Shown piece after piece: positions 38,310 through 48,126 of a stretch of 64,000 bases of DNA (positions are counted from its first letter, which is position 1; each line of letters starts with the position of its first letter). Under the pieces are notes generated by a model. The model saw only the letters and a program-made list of their open reading frames with translations. It was not told the DNA's origin and did not search any database. Origin of the DNA: Actinomyces gaoshouyii (GTDB taxonomy: Bacteria > Actinomycetota > Actinomycetes > Actinomycetales > Actinomycetaceae); the NCBI RefSeq assembly GCF_002072175.1, contig NZ_MVIV01000001.1, positions 202,852 through 266,851 on the forward strand. Direction: 5' to 3'. The translations under genes were made by a program, and so were the position numbers.

Positions 38310-38588
38310 TCAGCGGCGCGACTTGCGGTCGTCCTTGACGTGCCCGCGGAAGGTGCGGGTCGGGGCGAACTCGCCGAGCTTGTGGCCCACCATGGACTCG
38401 GTGATGAAGACCGGGACGTGCTTCCGGCCGTCGTGAACGGCGAAAGTGTGTCCGAGGAAGTCCGGCGTGATGACCGAACGACGGGACCAGGTCTTGATGA
38501 CGTTCTTGGTGCCCTTCTCGTTCTGGGCGTCCACCTTCTTCTGCAGGTGGTTGTCGACGAAGGGACCCTTCTTCAGACTGCGCGGCAT
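38310..38588 (-). CDS. rpsS: 30S ribosomal protein S19
   Basis: S19 (92 aa) begins [20 protein letters not shown] and has [20 protein letters not shown] and [20 protein letters not shown]. It is 12 bp after rplB. Confidence 0.98.
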   Translation of the reverse strand: MPRSLKKGPFVDNHLQKKVDAQNEKGTKNVIKTWSRRSVITPDFLGHTFAVHDGRKHVPVFITESMVGHKLGEFAPTRTFRGHVKDDRKSRR

Positions 38589-38600
38589 ATCAAGCTCCTA

Positions 38601-39437
38601 TCAGCGCTTCTTGCCGGTCCGACGACGACGCACGATGAGGCGGTCGCTGGACTTGTTGGGACGACGGGTACGGCCCTCGGGCTTGCCCCACGGAGAGACG
38701 GGGTGGCGGCCGCCGGAGGTGCGGCCCTCACCACCACCGTGCGGGTGGTCCACCGGGTTCATGACGACACCGCGGACGGTCGGGCGCACGCCCTTCCAGC
38801 GCATGCGGCCGGCCTTGCCCCAGTTGATGTTGGACTGCTCGGCGTTGCCGACCTCGCCGACCGTGGCGCGGCAGGCGACCTCGACCATCCGGATCTCACC
38901 GGAGGGCATGCGCAGCGTGGCGTACTTGCCCTCCTTGGCGACGAGCTGGACGGAGGTGCCGGCGGAGCGGGCGATCTTGGCGCCGCCACCGGGGCGCAGC
39001 TCGACGGCGTGCACGACGGTACCGGTGGGGATGTTGCGCAGCGCGAGGTTGTTGCCGGGCTTGATGTCCGCATTCGGACCGGCCTCGACGACGTCGCCCT
39101 GAGCGAGCTTGTTCGGAGCGATGATGTAGCGCTTCTCGCCGTCGAAGTAGTGCAGGAGGGCGATGCGCGCGGTGCGATTGGGGTCGTACTCGATGTGAGC
39201 GACCTTGGCGGGCACGCCGTCCTTGTCATGACGACGGAAGTCGATCAGGCGGTAGGCGCGCTTGTGGCCGCCTCCCTTGTGGCGGGTGGTGACTCGGCCG
39301 TTGTTGTTGCGACCACCGGTCTTGTGGAGCGGGCGAACGAGGGACTTCTCGGGCTCGCTGCGCGTGATCTCGACGAAGTCGGCCACGGAGGAGCCGCGGC
39401 GACCCGGCGTCGTCGGCTTGTACTTACGGATTCCCAT
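38601..39437 (-). CDS. rplB: 50S ribosomal protein L2
   Basis: L2 (278 aa) begins [20 protein letters not shown] and contains [40 protein letters not shown] and [20 protein letters not shown], with the conserved histidine near the peptidyl-transferase centre. It is 27 bp after rplW. Confidence 0.98.
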   Translation of the reverse strand: MGIRKYKPTTPGRRGSSVADFVEITRSEPEKSLVRPLHKTGGRNNNGRVTTRHKGGGHKRAYRLIDFRRHDKDGVPAKVAHIEYDPNRTARIALLHYFDGEKRYIIAPNKLAQGDVVEAGPNADIKPGNNLALRNIPTGTVVHAVELRPGGGAKIARSAGTSVQLVAKEGKYATLRMPSGEIRMVEVACRATVGEVGNAEQSNINWGKAGRMRWKGVRPTVRGVVMNPVDHPHGGGEGRTSGGRHPVSPWGKPEGRTRRPNKSSDRLIVRRRRTGKKR

Positions 39438-39464
39438 GTCGATCCTTTACCTTCCGTGTCCGTG

Positions 39465-39770
39465 TCAGTTCGCCACGTCGCCGAAGATGTCGATGGTCCC
39501 CTCGCGCAGCGTGACGATCGCGCGCTTGGTGTCCTTCGACTTGCCGAGCCCGGTGCGGGTGCGGCGGGTCTTGCCCTTGCGGTTGGCCGTGTTCACCGAG
39601 TCGACCTTGACGTTGAAGATGGACTCGATGGCCATCTTGATCTCGGTCTTGTTGGAACTCGGCGCCACGAGGAACGTGTACTGGCCACGGTCCATGCAGG
39701 TGTAGGACTTCTCGGAGACGACCGGCGCGATGATGATGTCGCGAGGGTTCTTGGACTTCTCGAGGCTCAC
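39465..39770 (-). CDS. rplW: 50S ribosomal protein L23
   Basis: L23 (101 aa) sits at the exit tunnel and docks SRP and trigger factor. [40 protein letters not shown] and [20 protein letters not shown] are typical. It overlaps rplD by 4 bp. Confidence 0.98.
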   Translation of the reverse strand: MSLEKSKNPRDIIIAPVVSEKSYTCMDRGQYTFLVAPSSNKTEIKMAIESIFNVKVDSVNTANRKGKTRRTRTGLGKSKDTKRAIVTLREGTIDIFGDVAN

Positions 39771-40417
39771 TTGGACTCCTCCTCGCCCTTGCCGAGGAAC
39801 GAGTCCAGGGCAGCGGAAGTGAAGACGACGTCGTCATTGACCAGGACGTCGTAGGTGTTGAGCTGGTCGGCCCACAAGACGTGCGCCTCGGGGGCGTTGC
39901 GCAGGCTCAGGCGGCTCAGGTCGTCCTCGCGGGTGACGACGACGAGGGCCTTGCGGTCCGTCAGGTTGCGCAGCGCGCCGAGGGCCGACTTGGTTGAGGG
40001 CTTCTCGGTGGTGACGAACTCGGTGATGACGTGGATGCGGCCGTTGCGGGCGCGGTCCGACAGGGCCGAGCGGAGAGCGGCGGCCTTCATCTTCTTGGGA
40101 GTGCGCTGGGTGTAGTCGCGCGGCTGCGGACCGTGGACAGTGCCACCGCCGGTGAACTGGGGGGCACGGGTGGAGCCCTGGCGGGCGCGGCCGGTGCCCT
40201 TCTGGCGGTAGGGCTTCTTGCCACCGCCGCGGACCATGCCGCGGGTCTTCGTGGCGTGAGTGCCCTGGCGGGCCGCGGCGAGCTGGGCCACCACGACCTG
40301 GTGCATGAGCGGGATGTTGAGGTCGACGTCGAAGATCTCCGCGGGGAGCTCGGCGGTGCCCTTCTTGACGCCCTTGGAGTCAACGATCGTGACGGCGAGG
40401 GTCTGGTTCTCAGCCAT
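39767..40417 (-). CDS. rplD: 50S ribosomal protein L4
   Basis: L4 (216 aa) has [40 protein letters not shown] and [20 protein letters not shown], with an extended loop into the exit tunnel. In E. coli L4 autoregulates the S10 operon; no equivalent leader was identified here. It is 4 bp after rplC. Confidence 0.98.
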   Translation of the reverse strand: MAENQTLAVTIVDSKGVKKGTAELPAEIFDVDLNIPLMHQVVVAQLAAARQGTHATKTRGMVRGGGKKPYRQKGTGRARQGSTRAPQFTGGGTVHGPQPRDYTQRTPKKMKAAALRSALSDRARNGRIHVITEFVTTEKPSTKSALGALRNLTDRKALVVVTREDDLSRLSLRNAPEAHVLWADQLNTYDVLVNDDVVFTSAALDSFLGKGEEESK

Positions 40418-40421
40418 GGTC

Positions 40422-41090
40422 TCAGGCTCCCTTCACGGCCGTGCGGACAACGACGACCTGCCCCTTGGGGCCCGGGACGGCGCCGCCCACGAGAAGGTAG
40501 CCCTTCTCGGCGTCGATGCCGCGGACCTTGAGGTTCTGGACGGTGGTGGTGGCGTGCCCCATGCGGCCGGCCATGCGCAGGCCCTTGAAGATGCGGCCGG
40601 GCGTGGCGCAGGCGCCGACGGAGCCGGGCTTGCGGTGGTTGCGGTGCGCGCCGTGGGAGGCCGAGACGCCTTTGAAGCCGTGGCGCTTCATGACGCCCGC
40701 GAAGCCCTTGCCCTTGGAGGTGCCGGTGACGTCGACCAGCTGGCCGACCTCGAAGGTGTCCGCGCCGAGTTCCTGGCCCGGGGTGAACTCCGAGGCGATG
40801 GATGTGCGCAGCTCGGCCACGTGGCGGCGGGGGGTGACCCCGGCCTTGGCGAAGTGGCCGGCGAGAGGCTTGGTGACCTTGCGCTCGTCGATCTCGCCGA
40901 AGGCGAGCTGGACGGCCTCGTAGCCGTCGGTCTCGACGGTGCGGACCTGGGTCACGACGTTGGAATCGACGCGCACGACCGTGACGGGGCGGAGGACTCC
41001 GTTCTCGTCCCAGATCTGCGTCATGCCGAGCTTGGTGCCGAGGAGCGCCTTGGCAGGCGCGGCGGCTGCCGGCTTGTTAAGCGTAGTCAT
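40422..41090 (-). CDS. rplC: 50S ribosomal protein L3
   Basis: L3 (222 aa) contains [60 protein letters not shown] segments and [20 protein letters not shown]. It is 11 bp after rpsJ. Confidence 0.97.
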   Translation of the reverse strand: MTTLNKPAAAAPAKALLGTKLGMTQIWDENGVLRPVTVVRVDSNVVTQVRTVETDGYEAVQLAFGEIDERKVTKPLAGHFAKAGVTPRRHVAELRTSIASEFTPGQELGADTFEVGQLVDVTGTSKGKGFAGVMKRHGFKGVSASHGAHRNHRKPGSVGACATPGRIFKGLRMAGRMGHATTTVQNLKVRGIDAEKGYLLVGGAVPGPKGQVVVVRTAVKGA

Positions 41091-41101
41091 GGCGATGATC
41101 C

Positions 41102-41410
41102 TCAGAGCTTGATCTCGATGTTGACATCGGCCGGGAGGTCGAGGCGCATGAGCGAGTCAACGGCCTTCGGCGTCGGGTCGATGATGTCGATCAGCCGCTT
41201 GTGCGTGCGCATCTCGAAGTGCTCGCGGCTGTCCTTGTACTTGTGGGGCGACCGGATGACGCAGAACACGTTCTTCTCGGTCGGCAGCGGCACCGGGCCC
41301 ACGACCGTCGCGCCAGCGCGGGTCACGACGTCGACGATCTTGCGCGCCGAGGAGTCGATGACCTCGTGGTCGTAGGACTTGAGCCGGATGCGGATCTTCT
41401 GTCCCGCCAT
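41102..41410 (-). CDS. rpsJ: 30S ribosomal protein S10
   Basis: S10 (102 aa) begins [20 protein letters not shown] and has [20 protein letters not shown] and [20 protein letters not shown]. It opens the S10 operon. Its usual neighbour tuf lies 12 kb away across the pilus island. Confidence 0.98.
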   Translation of the reverse strand: MAGQKIRIRLKSYDHEVIDSSARKIVDVVTRAGATVVGPVPLPTEKNVFCVIRSPHKYKDSREHFEMRTHKRLIDIIDPTPKAVDSLMRLDLPADVNIEIKL

Positions 41411-41444
41411 GGCGCCAAACCTCTCTTACTTTCGGGCGACCGGT

Positions 41445-41466
41445 CCACGCGCTCGGGCGTGTCGCG
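41445..41466. repeat. Direct repeat copy 1, next to rpsJ
   Basis: This 22-bp sequence is identical to 41720-41741; similarity extends about 6 bp further on the ACCG side with two mismatches. This copy is about 35 bp upstream of the rpsJ start codon. Confidence 0.9.
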
Positions 41467-41719
41467 AATGCAACGACCCGCGAGGCTCTCTGGTGAGATG
41501 AGGGCGGACCGGTCTGGACACACGGAAACCCGATCAATGATCGGCTCCGTCAGACTGGTTCCCGGGGCGGCCCCGGGAGGTGGCCGCCAAGGCTGGCGGG
41601 CGCCACCACGACGAGCGCGGCAGCAGGGCCAGGCCCCGGCGGCTGACCAACGCTATCAGGGCGGGGCGCGGACCGGTCAACCTGAGAGCAGAGCCAGGAC
41701 TGTGAGACCTACCACCGCC

Positions 41720-41741
41720 CCACGCGCTCGGGCGTGTCGCG
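41720..41741. repeat. Direct repeat copy 2, next to the tip-protein stop
   Basis: This is the second identical copy, 275 bp from the first and 16 bp past the stop codon of the tip-protein gene. It may reflect a short duplication created when the island was inserted or rearranged. Confidence 0.9.
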
Positions 41742-41756
41742 CCGGGCCGAGGGGAG

Positions 41757-44700
41757 TCATCCGACGGCGCGCCGGCACCTCCTCGAGGAGAACGCGATGA
41801 GCGCGCCTGCGATGCCGACCAGCACCGAGCCGGCGAGGATATGCGGGGCGATCCCGCGGCCTCCGGACAGCGGCAGGGTGCCGGCCTGGATGTCGGCAAT
41901 GGTTAGGGTGTTGACGAGATCCTGCCCCGCAGAGGCCGACACGGTGGCCGTCGAGCCCCCGAGATCACGGGCGTTGAGCACCTCGATCCCCGTCGCGGTG
42001 ACCTTGATGCGCACCGGATTGGCCAGGAGCTGGTGCCCGGCCGGGGCCCTGGTCTCCACCAGCCAGTACTCGCGATTGACGGGAAGGGCGGAGACGGTGA
42101 ACTCGCCCTTCGCCCCGGTGGGGGCCACGCCCCCGGCCAATGGCACCGCCCCCGGGCTGGAGGGATCGACCGGGTAGACGTCGAAGGCCGCGCCGTCGAG
42201 GTTTCCCTGGCTTCCCGTCTTGATCAAGGTGATGCTGCGCCTGCCCGCATTGGGATCGACGTCCGCACAGGCCGTGTCATGGTTCTTCGTGGTGCTCTTG
42301 TCCTTGCCCGCCTCTGGAACGACCCTGTTGAACAGGCCGCGCCCGGGCTGGAGGACCCCATCGCCATCGGCGGCGCAGGCCAGGGCATCGTCGGTGTAGC
42401 CCGCGGCGCTCGGATCGATCGAGACGTTGATGCTGACCGTCCAGGTGAGGGTCTGCCCGGAGGCGACGGCCTCGCCGTCCGACACCGGGTAGACGCCGGA
42501 GGCATCGGCCGCCACCGCGCGCGGGGCTTCCGAGTCCTTGGCAACCGTCACGCCGTTGATGACCAGCCCCGCGGGGAAGACCGGGGCATCCTTGACCTGA
42601 CCGGTGTCGCCGGGAAGAGCGCCCTCATTGACCACGCTGATCGTGTAGGAGACGTCGAAGGTCGATCCGGCGCCGGGGCGAGTCGCCACGACCTTGGAGA
42701 ATCTCAGCGTCGAGTCGGCGGACAAACAGGCCGTGTCGTCCCCGGTGGTGCGATCGCCCTGCATGATGACCGTATTGACCAGCCCTGAGGGCTGCCCGTC
42801 GGCACGCGTGCCGCCGCACCGATAGTCCTCCGCCGCATATCCCGGATAGGAGGGGTCCACTGAGAAGACGACCCGAACGCCGAGGACGCGAGTCCCGCCC
42901 CCCGTGGTCGCGCCATCGGGAACCTTGACCAGGGGATCGCCGCTTCCGGCCTCCGCCAGGACGAAGCCCCCGTTCATGGCGGCCTCGGCTCCGGGGATCG
43001 TCCGGGTCAGGGCGCCGCCCTCACGGACCTCGACGCGGTCCACCTTGGCTGAGGCGGGCAGTCCCAGCTGGTCGCGGACATCCTGTGCGATCGCCGCATC
43101 CACATGCGAGGTGTTGGTCACCGTGACCTCGTAAGAGGCCGTGAACGTGCCCTCACCGGCATCGCGAGTCACCTCCACAGCACTCTTGGATGCCGAGAAG
43201 CTCGGGTTCGCGGGGACATCTCCGCATGCGGAGGCCGACACCCCCTGGGCGTCCCCCTTCGTCGTCACAGTCGCCGTGTTCCGTATCATGGGAGCGCCGT
43301 CGACGCACTGCGCCCCCTGATAGTTCTGCAATCCGGTCAGGCCGGAGTCGGGGGTCGAGACGTTGACCGTCACCGTGTACGTGTGGTTCGCCCCTGCTGC
43401 CAGGTCGACGTCCTTGACGTTCCAGGTGGGGCCGGTCACCCTCGCCGGGTGCGCGGGATCCCCGCCGGTGACCGTCACGGAGTTCACGGCCGAGCCCGAG
43501 GGAGCCACCGCGGTGTCGTCCACCGAGTAGGCGAGGGCCTGCGCCGTCGAGGGGTTGGCCACGACAACCGTGTAGGTCTGGTCGAAGGTGTCCCTTCCGC
43601 CGACGACGGTCGGAGACTTGACCACTCGGTCGAAGGTCTTGGTCACGCCCGCGTGCGGCACGACGGTATTGGTCACGGCGATGGTGACATCGCCGTCAGT
43701 GGAGTCGGGCACTGTGAATGACACGCCCGGCCCCACGGAGTCGGTGGCGGGCACGGCGGTGGTCGCCACCTGGGTGGAGGCCCCGCCCTTGCCGACGGCG
43801 ACCGCGAACGAGGGCTCTCCCCAGGAGAAGCGGCCCCGGTGATCGGGGGACGCCGCCTTCAGGCCGTCGTCGTCGAGTTTCTGCTCGGTGATGACGCATG
43901 TGGCGCCCGCCTGAGCCGCGGGCAGGGCGATCGAGGCGCCGTCGGAGCCGACCCTGACAGTGCCCTCCGCCTTGGCGGCCCCGTCCGCACCGGGCGCGCA
44001 GGTGTAGTTGAGGGCGTAGTCGGTCAAGGCCGCCCCGTCCGAGGCGCCTGCGACGCTCTTGACCGCCGACACCGGCGTGGTTGTTGTCTTGTGGCGGACC
44101 GTGCAGGTGACCTCCGCCCCCTCGGGGAGCGCGAGCTCCTCCCCCGCTGCCACTGGGATGGAGGAACCGTCGGCGGCGGCGCAGGACCACTGACCGTTCT
44201 GCGTGTAGCCGAGAGGCCCTCCCGCGGCGCTCAGTTTGTAGGTCCCGGCTGAGGTGGACTGCGCGGTGACCGCCTGATCCCCCGAGACGCCGGTGATGGT
44301 CCTCTGACCGTACAGGCCAGTGGACTTCGGCGTGGCCGCGAGGGTCCATTCCGTGGGCGCGGCCGTTCCGGAGTCGACGACATTGACCAGGGTGAGCCGC
44401 CCGGGGGCCATGACGTACTCATTGCTCCACGCGCAGTGGATGTCCGTCTCGGTCCGCAGTCGTGCGAGCTTGCTCTGATCGAGGCTCAGCGTGCGCGTGG
44501 CGGGATCGAACTGCTTCTCATCGAGGTAGCCGCCGGCCGCGCCACTGAGCTCGAGGCGCTTACTGTCATCGCCGTAGGTGCACGTCACGCCGTTGAGCCT
44601 CCAGCCCGAGGACGTCACCGTGCCGTCGGCGGCGATGACAGCGGCCGGCGTCATCTCGCGCTCACGAACGGCGGCCTTGTCATTGGGAGCGAGGAGAGTG

Positions 44701-46019
44701 TAATTCTGCGTGCTCTCGACCTTGCCCGCCTCACCCCAGTCAGTCGGCGTGAGGGATTCGATCGTCGGCCACGCGTCAGCGCCGTAGGAGCCCGCCTCGG
44801 AGACGTTGTCGAATTCGGCGGTCGGGGGTACTGCTCCCGCCTTTCCCGGCACGCGCGCGGATTCATCAGCTTGCACGCTCTTGGAGAAGGTCACGGGCCT
44901 CACCTGTTCCAGGGAGCCGTAGAGGCACCCATAGGACGTGGCGCGCTCCTTCGTCACGAAGGCCTCGCTTAGAGCGTTCGGATCGACGGCGGGATCACAT
45001 CGGCTGGAATTGCCGATGTTGGTGAATCCCCAGAGCTTGAGCTGGTACTTCACGCCATTGGGGGCTTCCCACATCTCAGTGGAGCGCGTGGCGGTGATGC
45101 GCAGATTGTCGTCGGAACACTGTCGATTGTTGACATCCTTGTTCCCGCGCTCAAGATCATTACCGTCAGTGGCGAAGTAGTAGTAATATCCCTCCTGACG
45201 ATATTTTCCGCCCAGTTGACCACCACTGTGATAAGCTTGACGCAACTGCCGACCAGCGTAGTCGTAGTAGGTTTTTTGATAATAGGTGCCATCACCGAGC
45301 CTGACGAGGCGACCGGCGGCATCCCAGCCCCATTCCGTGGGGATGGCGCTGGGGGAGCCGAACGCTCCCCCATTATGGCCGATGACCATCGAGCCGGTTG
45401 AATCGAGACTCGCCGTGCAATTATTGTACGTGTCCTCCTCGGTCCAGGGGAAGACCTGATTGATGGCGTAACCGCCACCGTGGACGTTCCTGGCGAGCCG
45501 GACCCTGATGGAACCCGCGTAGGTCGTCCCCTTGTAAGACGAGACGAACACAGGATTGTTGTCGTGGCGCATGGTGCCGACGAGGAAGATCTGACCCACA
45601 TTCTTCTCCCCGCCCCCGGCGGGCCTGAAGGACATGGACGTCTGGCCGGTACGGTCCCTAACGGGATCAGTGCCGTAGGAGCCCGGGCAGCGGCTCCCCG
45701 ACAACATACCGTAGCTGATCCCGGCCCACTGCCCACTGCTGACACTGACCGGTCCCGTGGTTCCGGGGCCGCCCCCGGGATAGTAGTGGCCGCAGTCGGG
45801 GTCGTACCCACCCTGCTGGACGCCGGAGATCTCGGCCTCCGTGTCACCGATATCGACGGTGAAATTGGAGTCCGCACCTCTTGCCATCGAAGCACTGACA
45901 AGGCCAATGGCTCCGATTGCAGTAGCGACCACGAGGGTGATTATCAGCCACATAGCGCCCGGCCGGAATGAGTGAGAAGAACGATAATGATGCCCGGGGA
46001 GCGCACGAGGAGGTAACAT
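41757..46019 (-). CDS. Large LPXTG-type surface protein, probable pilus tip adhesin
   Basis: This 1420-aa protein is probably the tip or major adhesive subunit of the pilus. An unusually long basic n-region precedes the signal helix (MWLIITLVVATAIGAIGLVS). Residues about 45-400 hold an extracellular domain with IFLVGTMRHDNNPVFVSS, similar to choice-of-anchor-K regions of Actinomyces fimbrial tip proteins. Several beta-sandwich repeats of DUF11 type follow (VTKTFDRVVKSPTVVGG, FDQTYTVVVANPSTAQ, FTASYEVTVTNTSH). A SpaA/Cna-B-like pilin domain ends with the E-box YWLVETRAPAGH. The sorting signal LPLSG (1382-1386) has Ser in place of Thr, then a helix and RRCRR. No clear VWA domain was seen. ATG 45953 is an alternative start. 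It lies downstream of the sortase rather than upstream of the shaft pilin. Confidence 0.85.
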   Translation of the reverse strand: MLPPRALPGHHYRSSHSFRPGAMWLIITLVVATAIGAIGLVSASMARGADSNFTVDIGDTEAEISGVQQGGYDPDCGHYYPGGGPGTTGPVSVSSGQWAGISYGMLSGSRCPGSYGTDPVRDRTGQTSMSFRPAGGGEKNVGQIFLVGTMRHDNNPVFVSSYKGTTYAGSIRVRLARNVHGGGYAINQVFPWTEEDTYNNCTASLDSTGSMVIGHNGGAFGSPSAIPTEWGWDAAGRLVRLGDGTYYQKTYYDYAGRQLRQAYHSGGQLGGKYRQEGYYYYFATDGNDLERGNKDVNNRQCSDDNLRITATRSTEMWEAPNGVKYQLKLWGFTNIGNSSRCDPAVDPNALSEAFVTKERATSYGCLYGSLEQVRPVTFSKSVQADESARVPGKAGAVPPTAEFDNVSEAGSYGADAWPTIESLTPTDWGEAGKVESTQNYTLLAPNDKAAVREREMTPAAVIAADGTVTSSGWRLNGVTCTYGDDSKRLELSGAAGGYLDEKQFDPATRTLSLDQSKLARLRTETDIHCAWSNEYVMAPGRLTLVNVVDSGTAAPTEWTLAATPKSTGLYGQRTITGVSGDQAVTAQSTSAGTYKLSAAGGPLGYTQNGQWSCAAADGSSIPVAAGEELALPEGAEVTCTVRHKTTTTPVSAVKSVAGASDGAALTDYALNYTCAPGADGAAKAEGTVRVGSDGASIALPAAQAGATCVITEQKLDDDGLKAASPDHRGRFSWGEPSFAVAVGKGGASTQVATTAVPATDSVGPGVSFTVPDSTDGDVTIAVTNTVVPHAGVTKTFDRVVKSPTVVGGRDTFDQTYTVVVANPSTAQALAYSVDDTAVAPSGSAVNSVTVTGGDPAHPARVTGPTWNVKDVDLAAGANHTYTVTVNVSTPDSGLTGLQNYQGAQCVDGAPMIRNTATVTTKGDAQGVSASACGDVPANPSFSASKSAVEVTRDAGEGTFTASYEVTVTNTSHVDAAIAQDVRDQLGLPASAKVDRVEVREGGALTRTIPGAEAAMNGGFVLAEAGSGDPLVKVPDGATTGGGTRVLGVRVVFSVDPSYPGYAAEDYRCGGTRADGQPSGLVNTVIMQGDRTTGDDTACLSADSTLRFSKVVATRPGAGSTFDVSYTISVVNEGALPGDTGQVKDAPVFPAGLVINGVTVAKDSEAPRAVAADASGVYPVSDGEAVASGQTLTWTVSINVSIDPSAAGYTDDALACAADGDGVLQPGRGLFNRVVPEAGKDKSTTKNHDTACADVDPNAGRRSITLIKTGSQGNLDGAAFDVYPVDPSSPGAVPLAGGVAPTGAKGEFTVSALPVNREYWLVETRAPAGHQLLANPVRIKVTATGIEVLNARDLGGSTATVSASAGQDLVNTLTIADIQAGTLPLSGGRGIAPHILAGSVLVGIAGALIAFSSRRCRRAVG

Positions 46020-46405
46020 TTTTACAACCCAAAGTAGGGGACATAACTCCTGAAGCCGAGAACGGCCTCCTCTAGTCTAATAGAGAGCCCTTCGAGGGCT
46101 CCCATCAAGAAGATCACGATTCAATTCTGATACAACCATCAAGTATCGGATTCATCACGAACGACGGCTCGCCTCGGCAAGTGGGGCATGGGTCGGCACG
46201 CGGGACTTCGGCATTCGGGGTGTAGCCGGGGAATCGGGCGAGCCCTCGCGGGCCGGCGATGACTCGCCCGCCGTGGCGCAGCGCAGTTCCGCTCCATCAC
46301 TTGGCTGCCCGAATAGGCGCGGGCAATCAGGATTCCTGAGCGGAGGAGATGGGGGTGGGGAACCGGCCCGAGCGTAGGGATCGGAGTGCGCGCTTCCCAG
46401 AGTCG
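46020..46405 (-). promoter_or_regulatory. AT-richer region upstream of the tip-protein gene
   Basis: This 386-bp gap between srtC and the tip gene is less GC-rich at 46020-46150. It holds a GATAC/GTATC dyad (46129-46147), two CCATCAAG direct repeats (46102 and 46136) and a 7-bp stem at 46084-46100. AGGAG occurs around 46046 next to an out-of-frame ATG. A separate promoter for the tip gene is likely. No gene was recognised in the remaining GC-rich part. Confidence 0.5.
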
Positions 46406-47887
46406 TCACCGAATCGCGAGTTGATTGGTGTGATCCGGCGGTATGATAGCGCCTCTCGAGGCGTCAGCGTCATTCGGGGCCAAGGGCACCCATCGGATCT
46501 CCTCGGGCGAGAGGGCCGACCAGCTCTCGTCCGGTCCGGGAGGCGCCCCGGCGTCAGGGTCCTCGGGCGTCACGGCATTGCGCAGGGAGATCGCGCTGTA
46601 GACCCCGATCCGCGTGGGCGTCGCTCCAGCGTCCTCGCTGCGGCCTCCACTGCTATCTGCCGCGTCACTGATGGCGCTGCCTGCGCCGGCATCGCTACTC
46701 GCACCGGTGGCACTGCCGGCGCCCGCTGTCGTCGCGCTTATCCGGGGGCCGGTCCAGTAGCCCTCCTCGCCATGGGCCGCTGCGCCGTCGGCGCGCCCGG
46801 GGCCATGGACGTCCTCGGCGTCCTTCGCGCGGGAGCTGGGGCCGTTCTCGTCGTCGTCATCCTCGGCGGCGGTGGCTGTGGGCGGGTAGCCGGTGCGCCA
46901 GAGGTAGAGGCCGACGGCGACGAGGACACCGGTGATCCAAACGGCCCACCAGGGGAAGCCGGGGATCTCCGGTTTGGCGCCGGCGGCGGCGAGGTCATCG
47001 GCGGGCGTGGGGGTGATGCGCTCGGCCGTGACGAGGATGCGGTGGGTGTTGATGCCGAGCGGAGTGCAGGTGACGAGGGTGACGAGGTCGCGGTCGGGGT
47101 CGGCCCGCAGCGCCTCGGTCTCCTCGGGGGCGACGACTTTCGTCTCGACAACCCGGTAGCTGAGGACCTCGCCGAAGACCTCGAGAGCGAAGGTGTCTCC
47201 GACACCGACTTGGTCGAGATTGGTGAACATGGTGGCGTTGGCGAGGCCGCGGTGCCCGGTGATGACGGAGCGCGTGCCCTTGCCTCCGACGGGCAGGGAG
47301 GTTCCTTGGAGGTGGCCGAGGCCGGCCAGGAGGACCTCGTCGGAGGTGCCGTGGTAGATGGGCAGGTCGAGGTCGATTGCGGGAATGCGCAGGCGGCCCA
47401 TGAGTCCGACGGCGTTGGCGGAGAGGATCTTGTTGTAGTCGAGGGAATCGTCGGGGGCCTCGCCGGCGCCGGTGGGGATGTTGGTGTTGGCCTCGAGGAC
47501 GGCGCCGGAGGAGAGGGCATCGTTGTAGGCATGGGCCTGGGCGAGCTGTTCCTCGGCGGAGGGCTTCGCCTTATCGACCTGCTCCTCGTAATTTGCAACT
47601 ACCTTGGACTGGTTGTACTGGCTGATCCAGGCGGCGACGCTGGGGTAGGAGAAGAGGGCGAGGCCGGCCATGGCGAGAACGGCGGGGATGAGATTGGCGA
47701 CGCGGAGGCGCCAGCGGCGCTCGGCGCGATGGATGCGATGCTCGGATGAGCGCCTGCCAGGGGTGGGGGCATCAGCTCCCGGAGTGGTGGAGGCGCTACC
47801 GGGGGTGTTCGCAGCGTCGGCATGATCGGGGCTGGCGGGCCCATGGGTGTCGCTTGCGACGTCGGTAGTGCCGGTGGTGCTGCTCAT
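46406..47887 (-). CDS. srtC: Class C pilus sortase with long cytoplasmic tail
   Basis: This sortase (493 aa from ATG 47885-47887) should join pilin subunits by transpeptidation. A membrane helix lies at about 65-85; the catalytic triad is H212 (ITGHRGLANATMF), C274 (TLVTCTPLGINTH) and R283. A second helix (WWAVWITGVLVAVGLYLW, about 313-330) marks class C. The usual DPF/DPW lid is not visible; the equivalent region reads GAGEAPDDSLDYNKIL. After the second helix comes an acidic, Gly/Ala/Ser-rich tail of about 160 residues ending in NQLAIR, far longer than in most pilus sortases. An upstream open frame to 48058 is Pro/His-rich and non-homologous. It follows the second pilin after a strong hairpin. 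Confidence 0.93.
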   Translation of the reverse strand: MSSTTGTTDVASDTHGPASPDHADAANTPGSASTTPGADAPTPGRRSSEHRIHRAERRWRLRVANLIPAVLAMAGLALFSYPSVAAWISQYNQSKVVANYEEQVDKAKPSAEEQLAQAHAYNDALSSGAVLEANTNIPTGAGEAPDDSLDYNKILSANAVGLMGRLRIPAIDLDLPIYHGTSDEVLLAGLGHLQGTSLPVGGKGTRSVITGHRGLANATMFTNLDQVGVGDTFALEVFGEVLSYRVVETKVVAPEETEALRADPDRDLVTLVTCTPLGINTHRILVTAERITPTPADDLAAAGAKPEIPGFPWWAVWITGVLVAVGLYLWRTGYPPTATAAEDDDDENGPSSRAKDAEDVHGPGRADGAAAHGEEGYWTGPRISATTAGAGSATGASSDAGAGSAISDAADSSGGRSEDAGATPTRIGVYSAISLRNAVTPEDPDAGAPPGPDESWSALSPEEIRWVPLAPNDADASRGAIIPPDHTNQLAIR

Positions 47888-48025
47888 GGCGTCTCGGGCT
47901 CCTGGTGGGTGGGCGAGGTGAGGGCGACGCGGGGCCGGTGGCCGATGAGCCGACGCTTGGTCAGGCGGATGATCGGCTGGGTGTGGTGGTCGTGGGATGG
48001 GGCGATGGCGAGGGAGGGAAGCGCG

Positions 48026-48061
48026 GAGGTGGCGGGGAGGCTGGTGCCTCCCCGCCACCTC
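48026..48061 (-). terminator. Hairpin between the second pilin and srtC
   Basis: A perfect 15-bp stem pairs 48026-48040 with 48047-48061, loop 6 nt. It begins 65 bp past the pilin stop and ends 140 bp before srtC. As in other pilus operons it may attenuate transcription so that sortase is made less than pilin. Confidence 0.85.
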
Positions 48062-48126
48062 ATGCGCGGTTGAGGGGCTGGCGCCACCCGGTGCGGGGCG
48101 CGGTCACGCCCTTGCCGGAGTGGTCA

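Larger units (their letters stand above)
41411..41756 (-). promoter_or_regulatory. S10 operon leader / pilus island boundary
   Basis: This 346-bp span lies between the tip-protein stop and rpsJ and should contain the S10 promoter. It holds a perfect 22-bp direct repeat (41445-41466 and 41720-41741), each copy with a small CACGC/GCGTG hairpin. No gene was recognised. Three ACCGGT sequences occur (41439, 41508, 41672) without the 22-bp phasing of the dispersed repeat. Confidence 0.55.

Noticed and set aside
41439..41678. ACCGGT sequences at 41439, 41508 and 41672 as more copies of the dispersed repeat
   Set aside because: They are 69 and 164 bp apart, lack the GAGACC context and do not show 22-bp phasing.
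45844..46044. An alternative small gene with AGGAG next to ATG at 46044
   Set aside because: The spacing between AGGAG and this ATG is too short, and the frame has no domain; the long tip-protein frame starting at 46019 is preferred.
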